Assembly (NCBI GenBank): GCA_002385985.1 | Contig: DGEO01000027.1 | Coordinates: 70,880 to 99,885, forward strand | Direction: 5' to 3' | Source of the DNA: Anaerolineaceae bacterium UBA3924 | GTDB taxonomy: Bacteria > Chloroflexota > Anaerolineae > Anaerolineales > Anaerolineaceae | Length of the DNA: 29,006 nucleotides | Part shown: positions 1 to 7,380 of the stretch, piece after piece | Layout of the letters: every line of letters starts with the position of its first letter | Position numbering within the stretch: position 1 is the first letter of the stretch | Position numbers and translations under genes: made by a program | Notes under the pieces: model-generated | The model's database searches: none | What the model saw: only the letters and a program-made list of their open reading frames with translations | What the model was told of the DNA's origin: nothing

Positions 1-1
1 G

Positions 2-166
2 GTCTCTGGCTGAGTTCAGGAGGTCTCTCCCTTCCAGGGGGAACCGCCCGCTGGCGCGCTCCCAGGCGCTGGCTAGGGCGTGGGCCGAGTACCCGGGTTT
101 CCAGTGCTTGGTGGGATCAGCCAGCAGGGCCTGCCAGCTTTCCAGGCCGGATGCGGGGACGCAGCA
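2..166 (-). CDS. N-terminal part of a leftward gene, runs off the left edge; start unresolved
   Basis: Read leftward, this stretch encodes a protein-like sequence with GC-rich third positions. It contains SWQALLADPTKHW followed by GYSAHALASAWE, a pattern I associate with a small uncharacterised bacterial family (DUF6946-like; the family name is uncertain). The frame stays open to the window edge, so only about 55 codons are visible. The start is odd. The in-frame ATG at 175-173 follows a purine-rich GGCAGG and is followed by AAA and then a TAA stop at 169-167. No standard start codon lies between that stop and the conserved part. The gene may begin at a non-canonical codon, carry a nonsense mutation, or contain a sequencing error. 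I see that it is coding; the family is inference. Confidence 0.5.
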
Positions 167-222
167 TTATTTCATGTGTACCTGCCTGTTGGATCGGGGG
201 GAGGAGAAAAGCGAAGAACGGA

Positions 223-285
223 GCGGGGGAGAGCCCCGCCGGATACACCTATGATCATACCCTCTTTCCCCCAGGATGTATCCGG
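223..285. other. Two adjacent hairpins in the divergent intergenic region
   Basis: GCGGGG (223-228) pairs with CCCCGC (234-239), and CCGGATACA (239-247) pairs with TGTATCCGG (277-285), a perfect 9-bp stem. The large loop of the second stem contains the 10-bp palindrome TATGATCATA (250-259). The element lies between the leftward partial gene and the rightward lhgO gene, so it could be a leader structure for either or a protein-binding site. There is no T-tract to make it a clear terminator. I could not match it to a known riboswitch. The rest of 176-420 shows no convincing gene. Confidence 0.4.
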
Positions 286-362
286 ACCAACCTGCGAAAG
301 GGCTACCCGCGACCGCGCTGTGGAGTCCTCTCGGTCTACAGGGTTCATTCGCCATTCTTTCA

Positions 363-368
363 TATAAT
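363..368 (+). promoter_or_regulatory. Probable -10 box of lhgO
   Basis: There is an exact TATAAT 52 bases upstream of the lhgO start codon. No good -35 box lies 16-18 bases upstream (the region is AGGGTTC-like), so the promoter may be weak or activator-dependent. The ribosome site AAAGGATG lies just before the lhgO start. Confidence 0.45.
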
Positions 369-420
369 TAATCCAGGGGGAAGAAGAACGGTTCACCCAT
401 AAAAGGATGACTGCCGCACC

Positions 421-1623
421 ATGAACTCAAAACCGTACGATGTTGCCATCATTGGCGGGGGAATTGTCGGCATCGCAACCGCGATGGCCCTCACCGAACG
501 CCGATCGCTTTCGCTGATCGTGCTCGAGGCGGAAAGCGACCTGGCCGCGCACCAGACCGGCCACAACAGCGGGGTGATCCACTCCGGGCTGTACTACAAA
601 CCCGGCTCGCTCAAGGCGCGCAACTGCGTCGAGGGCCGCGAGGCCATGTACCGCTTCTGCGAAAAGTTCAGCCTGCCTCACGAGCGCTGCGGCAAAGTGG
701 TGGTTGCCACCCGATATGCCGAGCTGCCCGCGCTGGAAATGCTCGAGGAACGCGGCCGGGCCAACGGCCTGAAGGGCCTGCGCCGGCTGGACCGGGAGGG
801 GATTAACCGCTTCGAGCCGCATGCGTCCGGCATCGCCGGTCTGTACGTCCCGGAGACCGGGATTGTGGATTACCCCGCGGTCACGCGCAAGATGGCCGAG
901 GTGGCGCAGGAGCGGGGGGCCGAGATCTGCACCTCCGCCCGCGTGCGCGGCTTTCGCTCCCGCCCGGGGGAGTATGTGCTCTCCACCGACCGGGGCGAGG
1001 TCATCTGCAAAACGCTGATCAACTGCGCGGGGCTGCAGTCCGACCGCATCGCGCGCATGTGCGGGGTGCGCCCGGGGCTGCAGATCGTTCCCTTCCGAGG
1101 GGAGTACTATGAGCTGAACCCGCGGCGCGAGTTCCTGGTGAAGAACCTGATCTACCCCGTGCCGGACACGCGCTTCCCCTTCCTGGGGGTGCACTTCACC
1201 CGCATGGTGCACGGCGGGGTGGAGATCGGCCCGAACGCGGTGCTCGCCTTCCGCCGCGAAGGCTATAAACTGCTGCAGATCCATCCCCGCGACATGGTCC
1301 AGTACGGCCTGTACCCGGGGTTCTGGCGCATGGCGCTCAAGTACTGGCGCATGGGGACCGGCGAGTTCTACCGCTCGCTGTCCAAGCCGGCCTTCGTGCG
1401 CGCCATGCAGCGGCTGATCCCGGCTGTGCGGGCGGAGGATGTGCACCGCTCGGGCGCCGGGGTGCGGGCGCAGGCGCTGGAGCCCAACGGCCAGCTGGTG
1501 GACGATTTTCGCATCATCCAGTCGGAGCGCATGGTGCACGTGCTCAACGCGCCTTCCCCGGCGGCGACGGCTTCCATCAGCATCGGCCGCACCATCGCCG
1601 ACATGGCCATGCAGATCCTGTGA
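421..1623 (+). CDS. lhgO: L-2-hydroxyglutarate oxidase (FAD-dependent)
   Basis: This 400-residue flavoprotein matches the LhgO/YgaF branch of the DAO superfamily, which oxidises L-2-hydroxyglutarate to 2-oxoglutarate and passes electrons to the membrane quinone pool. The N-terminal Rossmann dinucleotide site is GGGIVG at residues 12-17, with an acidic residue (E36) at the end of the second strand. The diagnostic HNSGVIH-SGLYY block at 48-59 is typical of LhgO, and the length matches the family. The C-terminal part has the expected HRSGAGVRAQ and late NAPSPAATAS FAD-contact blocks. The ATG at 421 follows an AAGGATG ribosome site. Downstream is a small SH3 gene 11 bases away, possibly co-transcribed. 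Related DAO enzymes such as glycerol-3-phosphate dehydrogenase are less likely because of the HNSGVIH signature. Confidence 0.88.
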   Translation: MNSKPYDVAIIGGGIVGIATAMALTERRSLSLIVLEAESDLAAHQTGHNSGVIHSGLYYKPGSLKARNCVEGREAMYRFCEKFSLPHERCGKVVVATRYAELPALEMLEERGRANGLKGLRRLDREGINRFEPHASGIAGLYVPETGIVDYPAVTRKMAEVAQERGAEICTSARVRGFRSRPGEYVLSTDRGEVICKTLINCAGLQSDRIARMCGVRPGLQIVPFRGEYYELNPRREFLVKNLIYPVPDTRFPFLGVHFTRMVHGGVEIGPNAVLAFRREGYKLLQIHPRDMVQYGLYPGFWRMALKYWRMGTGEFYRSLSKPAFVRAMQRLIPAVRAEDVHRSGAGVRAQALEPNGQLVDDFRIIQSERMVHVLNAPSPAATASISIGRTIADMAMQIL

Positions 1624-1634
1624 GCGGGGCTGGG

Positions 1635-2015
1635 ATGAATGAGTTTGGTGAATTCAGGATTGCACCCGGCGCGGTTGGCCGGGTGATCCGGGCCTACACA
1701 TCCGGCTACACCCGCGATTACGTTACCTTTCAGGCCGGTGAGGCGGTGACGGTCGAACGGCAGGACACGGATTGGCCGGGCTGGCTTTGGTGTGCGGGCG
1801 CAGACGGCCGCGCCGCCTGGGTGGCGAAGGCCTTGCTGGAAGACCGGGACGGCCTCACCGTGCTGCGGGAGGATTACACAAACCACGAGCTGGAGGTGCA
1901 GCCCGGCGACCGGCTGGCGCTGCACCGTCTGGTCAGCGGCTGGTACTGGGCTGAAGACGCGCAGGGACAGGCCGGCTGGGTCCCGGCGGAATGTGTCGAG
2001 GTGATATCCAGTTAA
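1635..2015 (+). CDS. Tandem SH3-domain protein, cytoplasmic
   Basis: This 126-residue protein has no signal peptide and is almost entirely two SH3-like repeats. Repeat one is at about residues 15-70, with the W-G-W core followed by RAAWV. Repeat two is at about 75-123, with GDRLALH, GWYWAED and GQAGWVPAECVEV. The last block is the classic ALYDY/GWVP-type SH3 ending. Such bacterial SH3 proteins are thought to bind peptides, but no partner is evident here. The ATG at 1635 is preferred to the GTG at 1620, which overlaps the lhgO stop; either is in frame. It ends 9 bases from the convergent M28 peptidase gene. Function is unknown and any link to lhgO is positional only. Confidence 0.7.
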   Translation: MNEFGEFRIAPGAVGRVIRAYTSGYTRDYVTFQAGEAVTVERQDTDWPGWLWCAGADGRAAWVAKALLEDRDGLTVLREDYTNHELEVQPGDRLALHRLVSGWYWAEDAQGQAGWVPAECVEVISS

Positions 2016-2024
2016 CTGCCGGTC

Positions 2025-3236
2025 TTATTCAGCTTTCTCTCGCGACCAGGCCGGATCGCAGTTCTGCACCGCGGCGATGATCTCCTCGATCAGCGCAACC
2101 ACCGCGGCGATCTTTTCCGGACTCACCCAGCGCAGGGAGTCTTGCGGCTGGTGGTGCAGCCGATTGGACCCGCGGGAAATCAGCGCCAGGCTGGGCACGC
2201 CGCGGAAGGCGAAGGTGGAATGGTTGGACTGCGGCCAGGGATCGGTCCACAGCATCTGCGGGTAGCGCCGCAGGATGCCGTCGATAACGGACTGCAGCTC
2301 GGGTGAGGCCCCCATCAGCGCCAGTGTGTCCGTGCCCAGGCGCTGGCCCACTGCGTCAAAGTTGATCGCCAGGACGATGTCCGCGAACTGCTCGCCGAAC
2401 TGCTTAACGTACATGCCATCGGAATAAGCGTAATACTCCTCGTCGCCGAAGGCGATGAACTCCAGCCCGATGGCGGGCGGGCGCTCCGCCAGGCGTCCGG
2501 CCAGGCAGAGCAGCGCGGCCGCGCCGGCGGCATTGTCGATCGCGCCCGGGGTGTTGACTTTGGTGTCGTAGTGGGCCATCAGCACCAGCTTGCGCCGGTC
2601 CGGGCCGGGGCGGGAGCCGACCAGCGTGATCGCTTCAGAAGGAAGGCGCTCGGCCAGGATGACCAGATGGGCTTCTTCGCCGGCGTGGTCCAGCAGCGCC
2701 AGGGCGGTCTCAGCGTCCACCGTGGCCGAGGGGATGGGCATGTCCGCGTCTTCGATGCGGGCGTCGGCGGCGGGCCAGTTCAGGTTGGCGCTCAGCACGG
2801 CGGCCGGTTTGCGCTCCACCAGCAGGCGGTTGATGCGCTGGTCGCGCTCGGTGTTGTACACCTCGCAGTTGAGCGGGATGAGCGGCTCGTTGGACAGATC
2901 GCCGTAGAAGAGCAGGATTTTTCCGCCAATCTCGGCAGCTTCCAGCTCGGCCGGGGTGCACAGCGGCAGCAGTGTGCCCGGAACGTCACAGGCCGGCGAG
3001 AAGGGATTGGCGGCGGCGGTGAAGGCGGATGAACCGATTTCCAGCCGGGTGGCCCTGTGCCGCCAGTCGATGCAGGGGAAGCGGATGTCCTGGATCTGCA
3101 GCCCGGCGTCAGAAAAGGTGCGGCGGATGTACTCAGCAGCCTGCCGGTAGGCCGGCGAGCCGGTCGGGCGGGGGCCGGTGGTCCCGGCCAGAAACTGCAG
3201 GTGGGAACGGATCGATTCTTCAGCCGGGATGCCCAT
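2025..3236 (-). CDS. M28-family zinc metallopeptidase (aminopeptidase)
   Basis: This 403-residue protein carries the M28 co-catalytic metal-site signature in order. H222 and D224 are in AHYDT, D234 is in GAIDNAAG, E266/E267 form the catalytic base and ligand in FGDEE, D294 is in NFDAVG, and a final His is in RLHHQPQDS (361-362). The stretch at about 70-205 is compatible with a PA-type insert, as in many M28 aminopeptidases. There is no signal peptide or lipobox, so a cytoplasmic role in peptide trimming is likely. The ATG at 3236 follows AGGAGA at good spacing. Its promoter (TTGTCA-N17-TATACT, 3300 to 3272 leftward) overlaps that of the divergent gntR gene. Substrate specificity cannot be read from the sequence. 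Confidence 0.85.
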   Translation of the reverse strand: MGIPAEESIRSHLQFLAGTTGPRPTGSPAYRQAAEYIRRTFSDAGLQIQDIRFPCIDWRHRATRLEIGSSAFTAAANPFSPACDVPGTLLPLCTPAELEAAEIGGKILLFYGDLSNEPLIPLNCEVYNTERDQRINRLLVERKPAAVLSANLNWPAADARIEDADMPIPSATVDAETALALLDHAGEEAHLVILAERLPSEAITLVGSRPGPDRRKLVLMAHYDTKVNTPGAIDNAAGAAALLCLAGRLAERPPAIGLEFIAFGDEEYYAYSDGMYVKQFGEQFADIVLAINFDAVGQRLGTDTLALMGASPELQSVIDGILRRYPQMLWTDPWPQSNHSTFAFRGVPSLALISRGSNRLHHQPQDSLRWVSPEKIAAVVALIEEIIAAVQNCDPAWSREKAE

Positions 3237-3271
3237 GGCGATTCTCCTGAAAAAAAGTGGGAAGTGAAATG

Positions 3272-3321
3272 AGTATAACCCTCGGAAAACCAGTTGACAA
3301 GCGCGGCGGGCCTGCTACAAT
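3272..3321. promoter_or_regulatory. Overlapping divergent promoters: M28 peptidase and gntR operon
   Basis: Rightward: TTGACA (3294-3299), 16-base spacer, TACAAT (3316-3321). Leftward: TTGTCA (3300-3295), 17-base spacer, TATACT (3277-3272). The two -35 hexamers cover the same bases on opposite strands, so polymerase should not occupy both at once. Both spacings are near optimal, so the call rests on sequence alone with good matches. Confidence 0.75.
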
Positions 3322-3330
3322 AAGAGTTAA

Positions 3331-3346
3331 TCCTGTAATTACAGGA
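3331..3346. promoter_or_regulatory. Perfect 16-bp palindrome, probable GntR operator
   Basis: TCCTGTAATTACAGGA is a perfect inverted repeat starting about 10 bases after the gntR -10 box. It covers the likely early transcribed region and the ribosome site of gntR. GntR/HutC-type dimers bind such palindromes, so autorepression relieved by a sugar-phosphate-like effector is the natural reading. That the adjacent regulator binds it is inference. Confidence 0.7.
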
Positions 3347-3357
3347 TGAGAACCCCC

Positions 3358-4155
3358 ATGGAACCATCCCCGGAAGTCATCGATTTTTCCAGCTACGTGC
3401 CTTACTACGTTCAGCTGCGAGAGCTGCTCAAAGGCCGCATCCTGGCCGGTTTGTGGCAGGTTGGCGAGCGCATCCCGGGTGAGGTCGAGCTGTGCCGCGA
3501 ATTCGGCGTCAGCCGAACCGTCGTTCGCCAGGCGCTGCTCGAGCTGGAACTGGGCGGCTACATCATCCGCCGCAAGGGGCGGGGGACCTTCGTCTCCGGC
3601 CCCAAGGTCACCGAACGGCTGGCCCAAAAGCTGACCGGCTTCCACCAGGACATGCTCGAGCAGGGCCGCAAGCCGGGAACCAGGGTGCTCTCGCAGCGCC
3701 TGACCCGGGCGGATGCCTTCCTGGCCTCACAGCTGCAGGTACCGGCCGGCGCTACGCTGGTGGAGGTCCGCCGCCTGCGCCTGGTGGAGGACGAGCCCAT
3801 CGCGGTGGTCACCAGCTTCCTCCCCGAGAGCCTCTGCCCGGGGCTGGAGAAGGTGGATCTGTCCGAGCGCTCGCTGTACCAGTATCTGGAGAACGAGTGC
3901 CGGCTGTTCATCGTCCGGGCGCACCGCTCCATCGAGGCAGCCGCGGCCAGTGAAGAGGATGCCCGTCACCTGGGCATTCACACCGGCGATCCGGTTATCC
4001 TGCTGGAAAGCCTGTCATTCCTGGAGGACGGCACGCCGCTGGAGTACTTCCGCGCCTATCACCGCGGCGACCGGGCCAGGTTTGAGATCGAGCTGGTCCG
4101 GCAGCGTGACCGCTGGCGCCCGCTCGAGTGGGACCCGTCCGGAGATCGTCCCTGA
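3358..4155 (+). CDS. GntR/HutC-family transcriptional regulator (UTRA domain)
   Basis: This regulator of about 265 residues has an N-terminal winged helix (about residues 12-82). It shows the GntR signature YVQLRELLKGRIL, GERIPGEVELCREFGVSRTVVRQAL and a GRGTFV wing. A UTRA effector domain runs from about 93 to the end, with the LVEVRRLRLVEDEPIAV and GDPVILLES blocks. UTRA domains usually bind small phosphorylated sugars or organic acids. I chose the ATG at 3358 because AGGATGAG lies about 8 bases before it. An upstream ATG at 3346 would add four residues and has no ribosome site. It is the first gene of a five-gene unit ending at the terminator at 7446, and its promoter carries a perfect palindrome, so it probably represses the whole operon. 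The effector is unknown. Confidence 0.85.
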   Translation: MEPSPEVIDFSSYVPYYVQLRELLKGRILAGLWQVGERIPGEVELCREFGVSRTVVRQALLELELGGYIIRRKGRGTFVSGPKVTERLAQKLTGFHQDMLEQGRKPGTRVLSQRLTRADAFLASQLQVPAGATLVEVRRLRLVEDEPIAVVTSFLPESLCPGLEKVDLSERSLYQYLENECRLFIVRAHRSIEAAAASEEDARHLGIHTGDPVILLESLSFLEDGTPLEYFRAYHRGDRARFEIELVRQRDRWRPLEWDPSGDRP

Positions 4156-4190
4156 TCGATCCGTGACCCACGCATTACAAGGAGAACATG

Positions 4191-4781
4191 ATGGATCAAC
4201 CTTTTACCTTCACGCTGCCCTTCCCGGACCTGGTTCCCTCCCGGGTGGACAACCACATCCAGCGCCGGCTGAGCGCCATGCGCGGCCAGTTCCTGGACCA
4301 GAAGGCTTATGAAGAGATGGTCGCCGCCGGTGACCCGCTGCTGTACGAAGTGTATGAAATCCACCGCCCCGAAGTAGAGGGGGAGATGCTGATGGGCATC
4401 TCCGTGGTGCATCCGGGCAAGGTGGGGGACGAGTTCTACATGACCAAGGGTCACTTTCACACCGTACTGGACACCGCCGAGGTGTATTACGTGCTCAAGG
4501 GCGAGGGCTGCATGGTGATGGAGACGCCCGAGGGCGACGCCCATGTGGAGATGCTTTCGCCGGGTAAGGTGCTCTACGTTCCCCCGCGCTGGGCGCACCG
4601 CTCGGTGTGCACCGGCCGCCAGGAGGACCTGGTGACTTTCTTCATTTACCCCGGTAACGCCGGGCATGACTACGGCACCATCGAGCAGCAGGGATTCCGC
4701 AAGCTTGTGGTGGAAAAGGACGGCCGCGTGGCGGTGGTGGACAATCCCCGCTGGCAGCCGGCGCAGAAGGAGGCGGCGTGA
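4191..4781 (+). CDS. Cupin-type (archaeal-type) glucose-6-phosphate isomerase
   Basis: This single-domain cupin of about 196 residues is strikingly like the metal-dependent phosphoglucose isomerases of Thermococcales. Shared blocks include RRLS-M-G, GDP-YEVY, PGKVGDEFYMTKGHFH, AEVYYVLKGEG, VPPRWAHR and AGHDYGTI. With numbering from the in-frame ATG at 4188, the metal ligands are H89, H91, E98 and H137. The family interconverts glucose-6-phosphate and fructose-6-phosphate, so the real substrate here may be a related phosphorylated aldose/ketose. AAGGAG (4179-4184) favours the ATG at 4191, with the ATG at 4188 also possible. It is 35 bases after gntR and overlaps the next gene by 4 bases. A dedicated isomerase in a small catabolic operon, rather than the housekeeping Pgi, is notable. 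Confidence 0.85.
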   Translation: MDQPFTFTLPFPDLVPSRVDNHIQRRLSAMRGQFLDQKAYEEMVAAGDPLLYEVYEIHRPEVEGEMLMGISVVHPGKVGDEFYMTKGHFHTVLDTAEVYYVLKGEGCMVMETPEGDAHVEMLSPGKVLYVPPRWAHRSVCTGRQEDLVTFFIYPGNAGHDYGTIEQQGFRKLVVEKDGRVAVVDNPRWQPAQKEAA

Positions 4782-5743
4782 ATTTGAAAACCTGCCGGGT
4801 GCTGGTCACGGCCACATCCTACGGCAAGAATGATCCCACCCTGCGCACCTTTCTGGAGGAGCAGGTGGGGGAGGTTATCTACAACACCACCGGCAAACCG
4901 CTGAGCGCGGAGCAGCTGTGCGAGCTGCTGCCCGGTGTGGATGGATACATCGCCGGGCTGGACGAAATCAACGCCCACGCCCTGGCCGCGGCCAGCCGGC
5001 TCAAGGTGATCAGCCGCTACGGTGTGGGCGTAGACAACGTGGACCTGGACGCGGCGAAGGCTCGAGGTATTATCGTGACCAACACGCCCGGGGCCAACTC
5101 GGTCTCCGTGGCCGAGCTGGCCATCGGTCTGATGCTCTCGCTGCTGCGCTCCATCCCTCAGGCGGTGAACGCTACCCGGCGGGGCGAGTGGCCGCGTCTG
5201 AGCGGCAAGTCCCTGGAAGGCCGGACGGTCGGTCTGCTGGGGCTGGGTTCAATCGGCAGGCAGGTGGCCCGCCGGCTGGCCGGGTTCGACTGCCGCATCC
5301 TTGCCTACGATCCGCGCCCTGACGAAGACTTTGCCCGCAGCCACGGGGTGCAGCTGCTGCCCCTGGAGGAGGTGCTGGCGCAGGCGGACATCCTTTCGCT
5401 GCACCTGCCGGCCACGGCCGAGACGCGCGGCATGGTGAATGACGGCTTCCTGGCTCGCATGAAGCCGGGCGCTTATCTGATCAACACCGCCCGCGGCGAG
5501 CTGATCGACGAAGACGCGCTGCTGCGAGCGCTTCAGTCCGGGCATCTGGCCGGGGCAGCGCTGGACGCCTTCAGCCAGCAGCCGCCGGACCCGGCCAATT
5601 CGCTGCTGACCTTGCCGCAGGTGCTGGTCACCCCGCACACCGGAGCGCACGCCGATTCGGCCACCAACAACATGGGCTGGATGGCGGTACGCGACTGTCT
5701 GGCGGTGCTGCGCGGTGAGGACCCGAAATTTCGCGTGGTGTAA
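4778..5743 (+). CDS. D-isomer-specific 2-hydroxyacid dehydrogenase (PGDH-like) with altered active site
   Basis: This 321-residue NAD-dependent enzyme has the D-2-hydroxyacid dehydrogenase fold. The NAD site is GLGSIG at 155-160 with D178 after the second strand, which suggests NAD rather than NADP. Catalytic Arg is R239 in NTARGE and catalytic His is H287 in TPHTGA. The usual catalytic Glu of the DVFxxEP motif (E269 in E. coli SerA) is Gln here: the sequence reads DAFSQQPP (Q268). There is no ACT or regulatory domain, so serine biosynthesis is unlikely. The GTG at 4778 follows AAGGAGG and overlaps the stop of the isomerase gene. It probably acts on a sugar-derived 2-keto or 2-hydroxy acid, but the Glu-to-Gln change makes the chemistry uncertain. 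Confidence 0.82.
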   Translation: MNLKTCRVLVTATSYGKNDPTLRTFLEEQVGEVIYNTTGKPLSAEQLCELLPGVDGYIAGLDEINAHALAAASRLKVISRYGVGVDNVDLDAAKARGIIVTNTPGANSVSVAELAIGLMLSLLRSIPQAVNATRRGEWPRLSGKSLEGRTVGLLGLGSIGRQVARRLAGFDCRILAYDPRPDEDFARSHGVQLLPLEEVLAQADILSLHLPATAETRGMVNDGFLARMKPGAYLINTARGELIDEDALLRALQSGHLAGAALDAFSQQPPDPANSLLTLPQVLVTPHTGAHADSATNNMGWMAVRDCLAVLRGEDPKFRVV

Positions 5744-5768
5744 CTGGACCATCCCAAAGGAGTGCTGA

Positions 5769-6425
5769 ATGGATAAACAGGCTGTACTGGATCGTATTGA
5801 ATCACTGGGCCTGCTGGCGGTGCTGCGTGGACCCTCCCCCGAGCTGACCGTGCGCATGGTGGAGGCGCTGGCGGCTGGCGGTGTGTATGGTATTGAGATT
5901 ACCTATTCCACCCCGAACGCCGAGGCGGTGGTGGCTGAACTGGCAGAGAAATTCGGCGACCGGATTTTGCTGGGGATGGGCACGCTGATCAGGCCGGAAC
6001 AGGCTGCATCGGCGAAGGCGGCCGGCGCTCAGTTCCTGGTCAGCCCGGTCTGCGATCCGGAGCTGGTGCGCGCCATGGTGGCCACCGGCCTGCCGGTCAT
6101 GGCCGGGGCGCTGACCCCGACCGAGGTGCTGCAGGCCCACCAGCTGGGCTCGGACGTGGTGAAGATCTTCCCCGGCTCAATGACCGGGCCGTCGTACATC
6201 AAGGCGCTCAAGGGGCCGTTCCCCTACATTCGCATGATGCCCACCGGCGGGGTGAATGCGGGCAATATTGCCGACTGGTTCGCCGCCGGTGTGGTGGCGG
6301 TGGGCGCCGGCAGCGAGCTGTGCCCGCCCAAACTGGCGAAAGAAGGACGCTTTGACGAAATCTCGGAGCGGGCGCGTGAGTTTGTGCGCATCGTCGAGGC
6401 CGCCCGCGCGCCGCAAGCAAAATAA
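5769..6425 (+). CDS. KDPG/KHG aldolase family protein (2-dehydro-3-deoxy-phosphogluconate aldolase-like)
   Basis: This 218-residue class I aldolase closely resembles the Thermotoga maritima type. Visible catalytic residues are R20 in LLAVLRG, E43 in IEITYST, the Schiff-base K132 in VVKIFPGS, and T159 in MPTGGV. The family cleaves 2-keto-3-deoxy-6-phosphogluconate to pyruvate and glyceraldehyde-3-phosphate; paralogues act on KDPGal or 4-hydroxy-2-oxoglutarate. The ATG at 5769 follows AAAGGAG. It is the third enzyme gene of the GntR operon, 25 bases after the dehydrogenase. No sugar-acid dehydratase or kinase accompanies it, so the source of its substrate is unclear. The family call is firm; the exact substrate is not. 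Confidence 0.87.
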   Translation: MDKQAVLDRIESLGLLAVLRGPSPELTVRMVEALAAGGVYGIEITYSTPNAEAVVAELAEKFGDRILLGMGTLIRPEQAASAKAAGAQFLVSPVCDPELVRAMVATGLPVMAGALTPTEVLQAHQLGSDVVKIFPGSMTGPSYIKALKGPFPYIRMMPTGGVNAGNIADWFAAGVVAVGAGSELCPPKLAKEGRFDEISERAREFVRIVEAARAPQAK

Positions 6426-6435
6426 AGGAGGAAGG

Positions 6436-7380
6436 ATGACACAGCCGATCGTTACCAAAACCCAGCCGACGTTCTATTTCATCGGTGTGACCACGGGGAA
6501 ATCCTCCATTCGCAAGATATTCCCGAAATGGATGGAGGTGCTCGGCCGTCCGGAGGTGGTGCTGGAAGGTGTGGACCTGAAGATCCATGACGAGCCGGAA
6601 AACTACCGCCGGGTTGTCACCCAGATAAAGGAAGACCCGCTCTCGCTGGGCGCGCTGGTGACCACGCACAAGATTGACCTGGTCACCGCCGCGCGCGACC
6701 TGTTCGACTATCTGGACCCCAACGCGCAGATCACCGGCGAGGTGTCCAGCATCTCCAAGCGCGACGGCCGGCTGGAAGGGCACGCCTTTGACCCCATCAC
6801 CTCGGGCCTGAGCATGGATGCGATCATCGGCAAGGATTATTTCGGCCGCACGGGCGGGGAAGTGCTGTGCTTCGGCGCAGGCGGCTCGGGCCTGGCGACG
6901 GCGCTGCACCTGATCCGCAAGCAGGAAAAAGCTGACCGGCCGGAGCGCTTCGTGTTTGTCAACCGTTCGCAGGGCCGGCTGGATCACGCCCGCGAGGTAA
7001 TCGAATCGGTGGGAACCGACATCAAGTTCGAGTACATCCAGAACTCGGACCCGGTGGTGAACGACTCCATCATGGCGCAGATGAAGCCTTACAGCGTGGT
7101 GATCAACGCCACCGGCATGGGCAAGGACACGCCCGGCTCGCCGGTTACCTGGGAGGGCAAGTTCCCCGAGAACGGTGTGGCCTGGGAGTTCAATTACCGC
7201 GGCGAGCTGGATTTCCTCCACCAGGCGCTGGCCCAGAAGGAAGAGCGCAATCTGACCGTCGAAGACGGCTGGGTGTATTTTGTCTACGGCTGGAGCGCGG
7301 TCGTGGCCCAGGTGCTGCACTTCGAGCTGACCGACGAGATTTTCCAGAAGCTGGAGCGGACCGCCGCGGCCATGCGCTGA
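6436..7380 (+). CDS. Shikimate-dehydrogenase-fold oxidoreductase of unknown substrate
   Basis: This 314-residue protein has the two-domain AroE architecture. The N-terminal substrate domain contains VTTHK (catalytic Lys equivalent K79) and HAFDPITSG (catalytic Asp equivalent D119). The nucleotide-binding domain has GAGGSG at 147-152, NRS at 177-179 and NATGMG at 225-230. It departs from true AroE: the AVNT motif Asn is replaced (GEVSS, about residue 104), and the N-terminal SxS shikimate-carboxylate motif is not evident (GKSSIRKIFP instead). It sits in a sugar catabolic operon rather than with aromatic amino-acid genes. I therefore do not call it aroE; it probably reduces or oxidises a cyclic or linear polyhydroxy acid. 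It is 10 bases after the aldolase, with a strong AAAGGAGG site, and is the last gene before the terminator. Confidence 0.8.
   Translation: MTQPIVTKTQPTFYFIGVTTGKSSIRKIFPKWMEVLGRPEVVLEGVDLKIHDEPENYRRVVTQIKEDPLSLGALVTTHKIDLVTAARDLFDYLDPNAQITGEVSSISKRDGRLEGHAFDPITSGLSMDAIIGKDYFGRTGGEVLCFGAGGSGLATALHLIRKQEKADRPERFVFVNRSQGRLDHAREVIESVGTDIKFEYIQNSDPVVNDSIMAQMKPYSVVINATGMGKDTPGSPVTWEGKFPENGVAWEFNYRGELDFLHQALAQKEERNLTVEDGWVYFVYGWSAVVAQVLHFELTDEIFQKLERTAAAMR

Noticed and set aside
151..402. Plus-strand frames at the left edge
   Set aside because: Translations have no protein-like pattern, and the region overlaps a better leftward frame and hairpins.
427..1539. Long open frame on the minus strand within lhgO
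   Set aside because: It is His/Ala/Arg/Pro-rich, has no recognisable domain, and sits opposite a clear flavoprotein gene; it is a GC-driven shadow.
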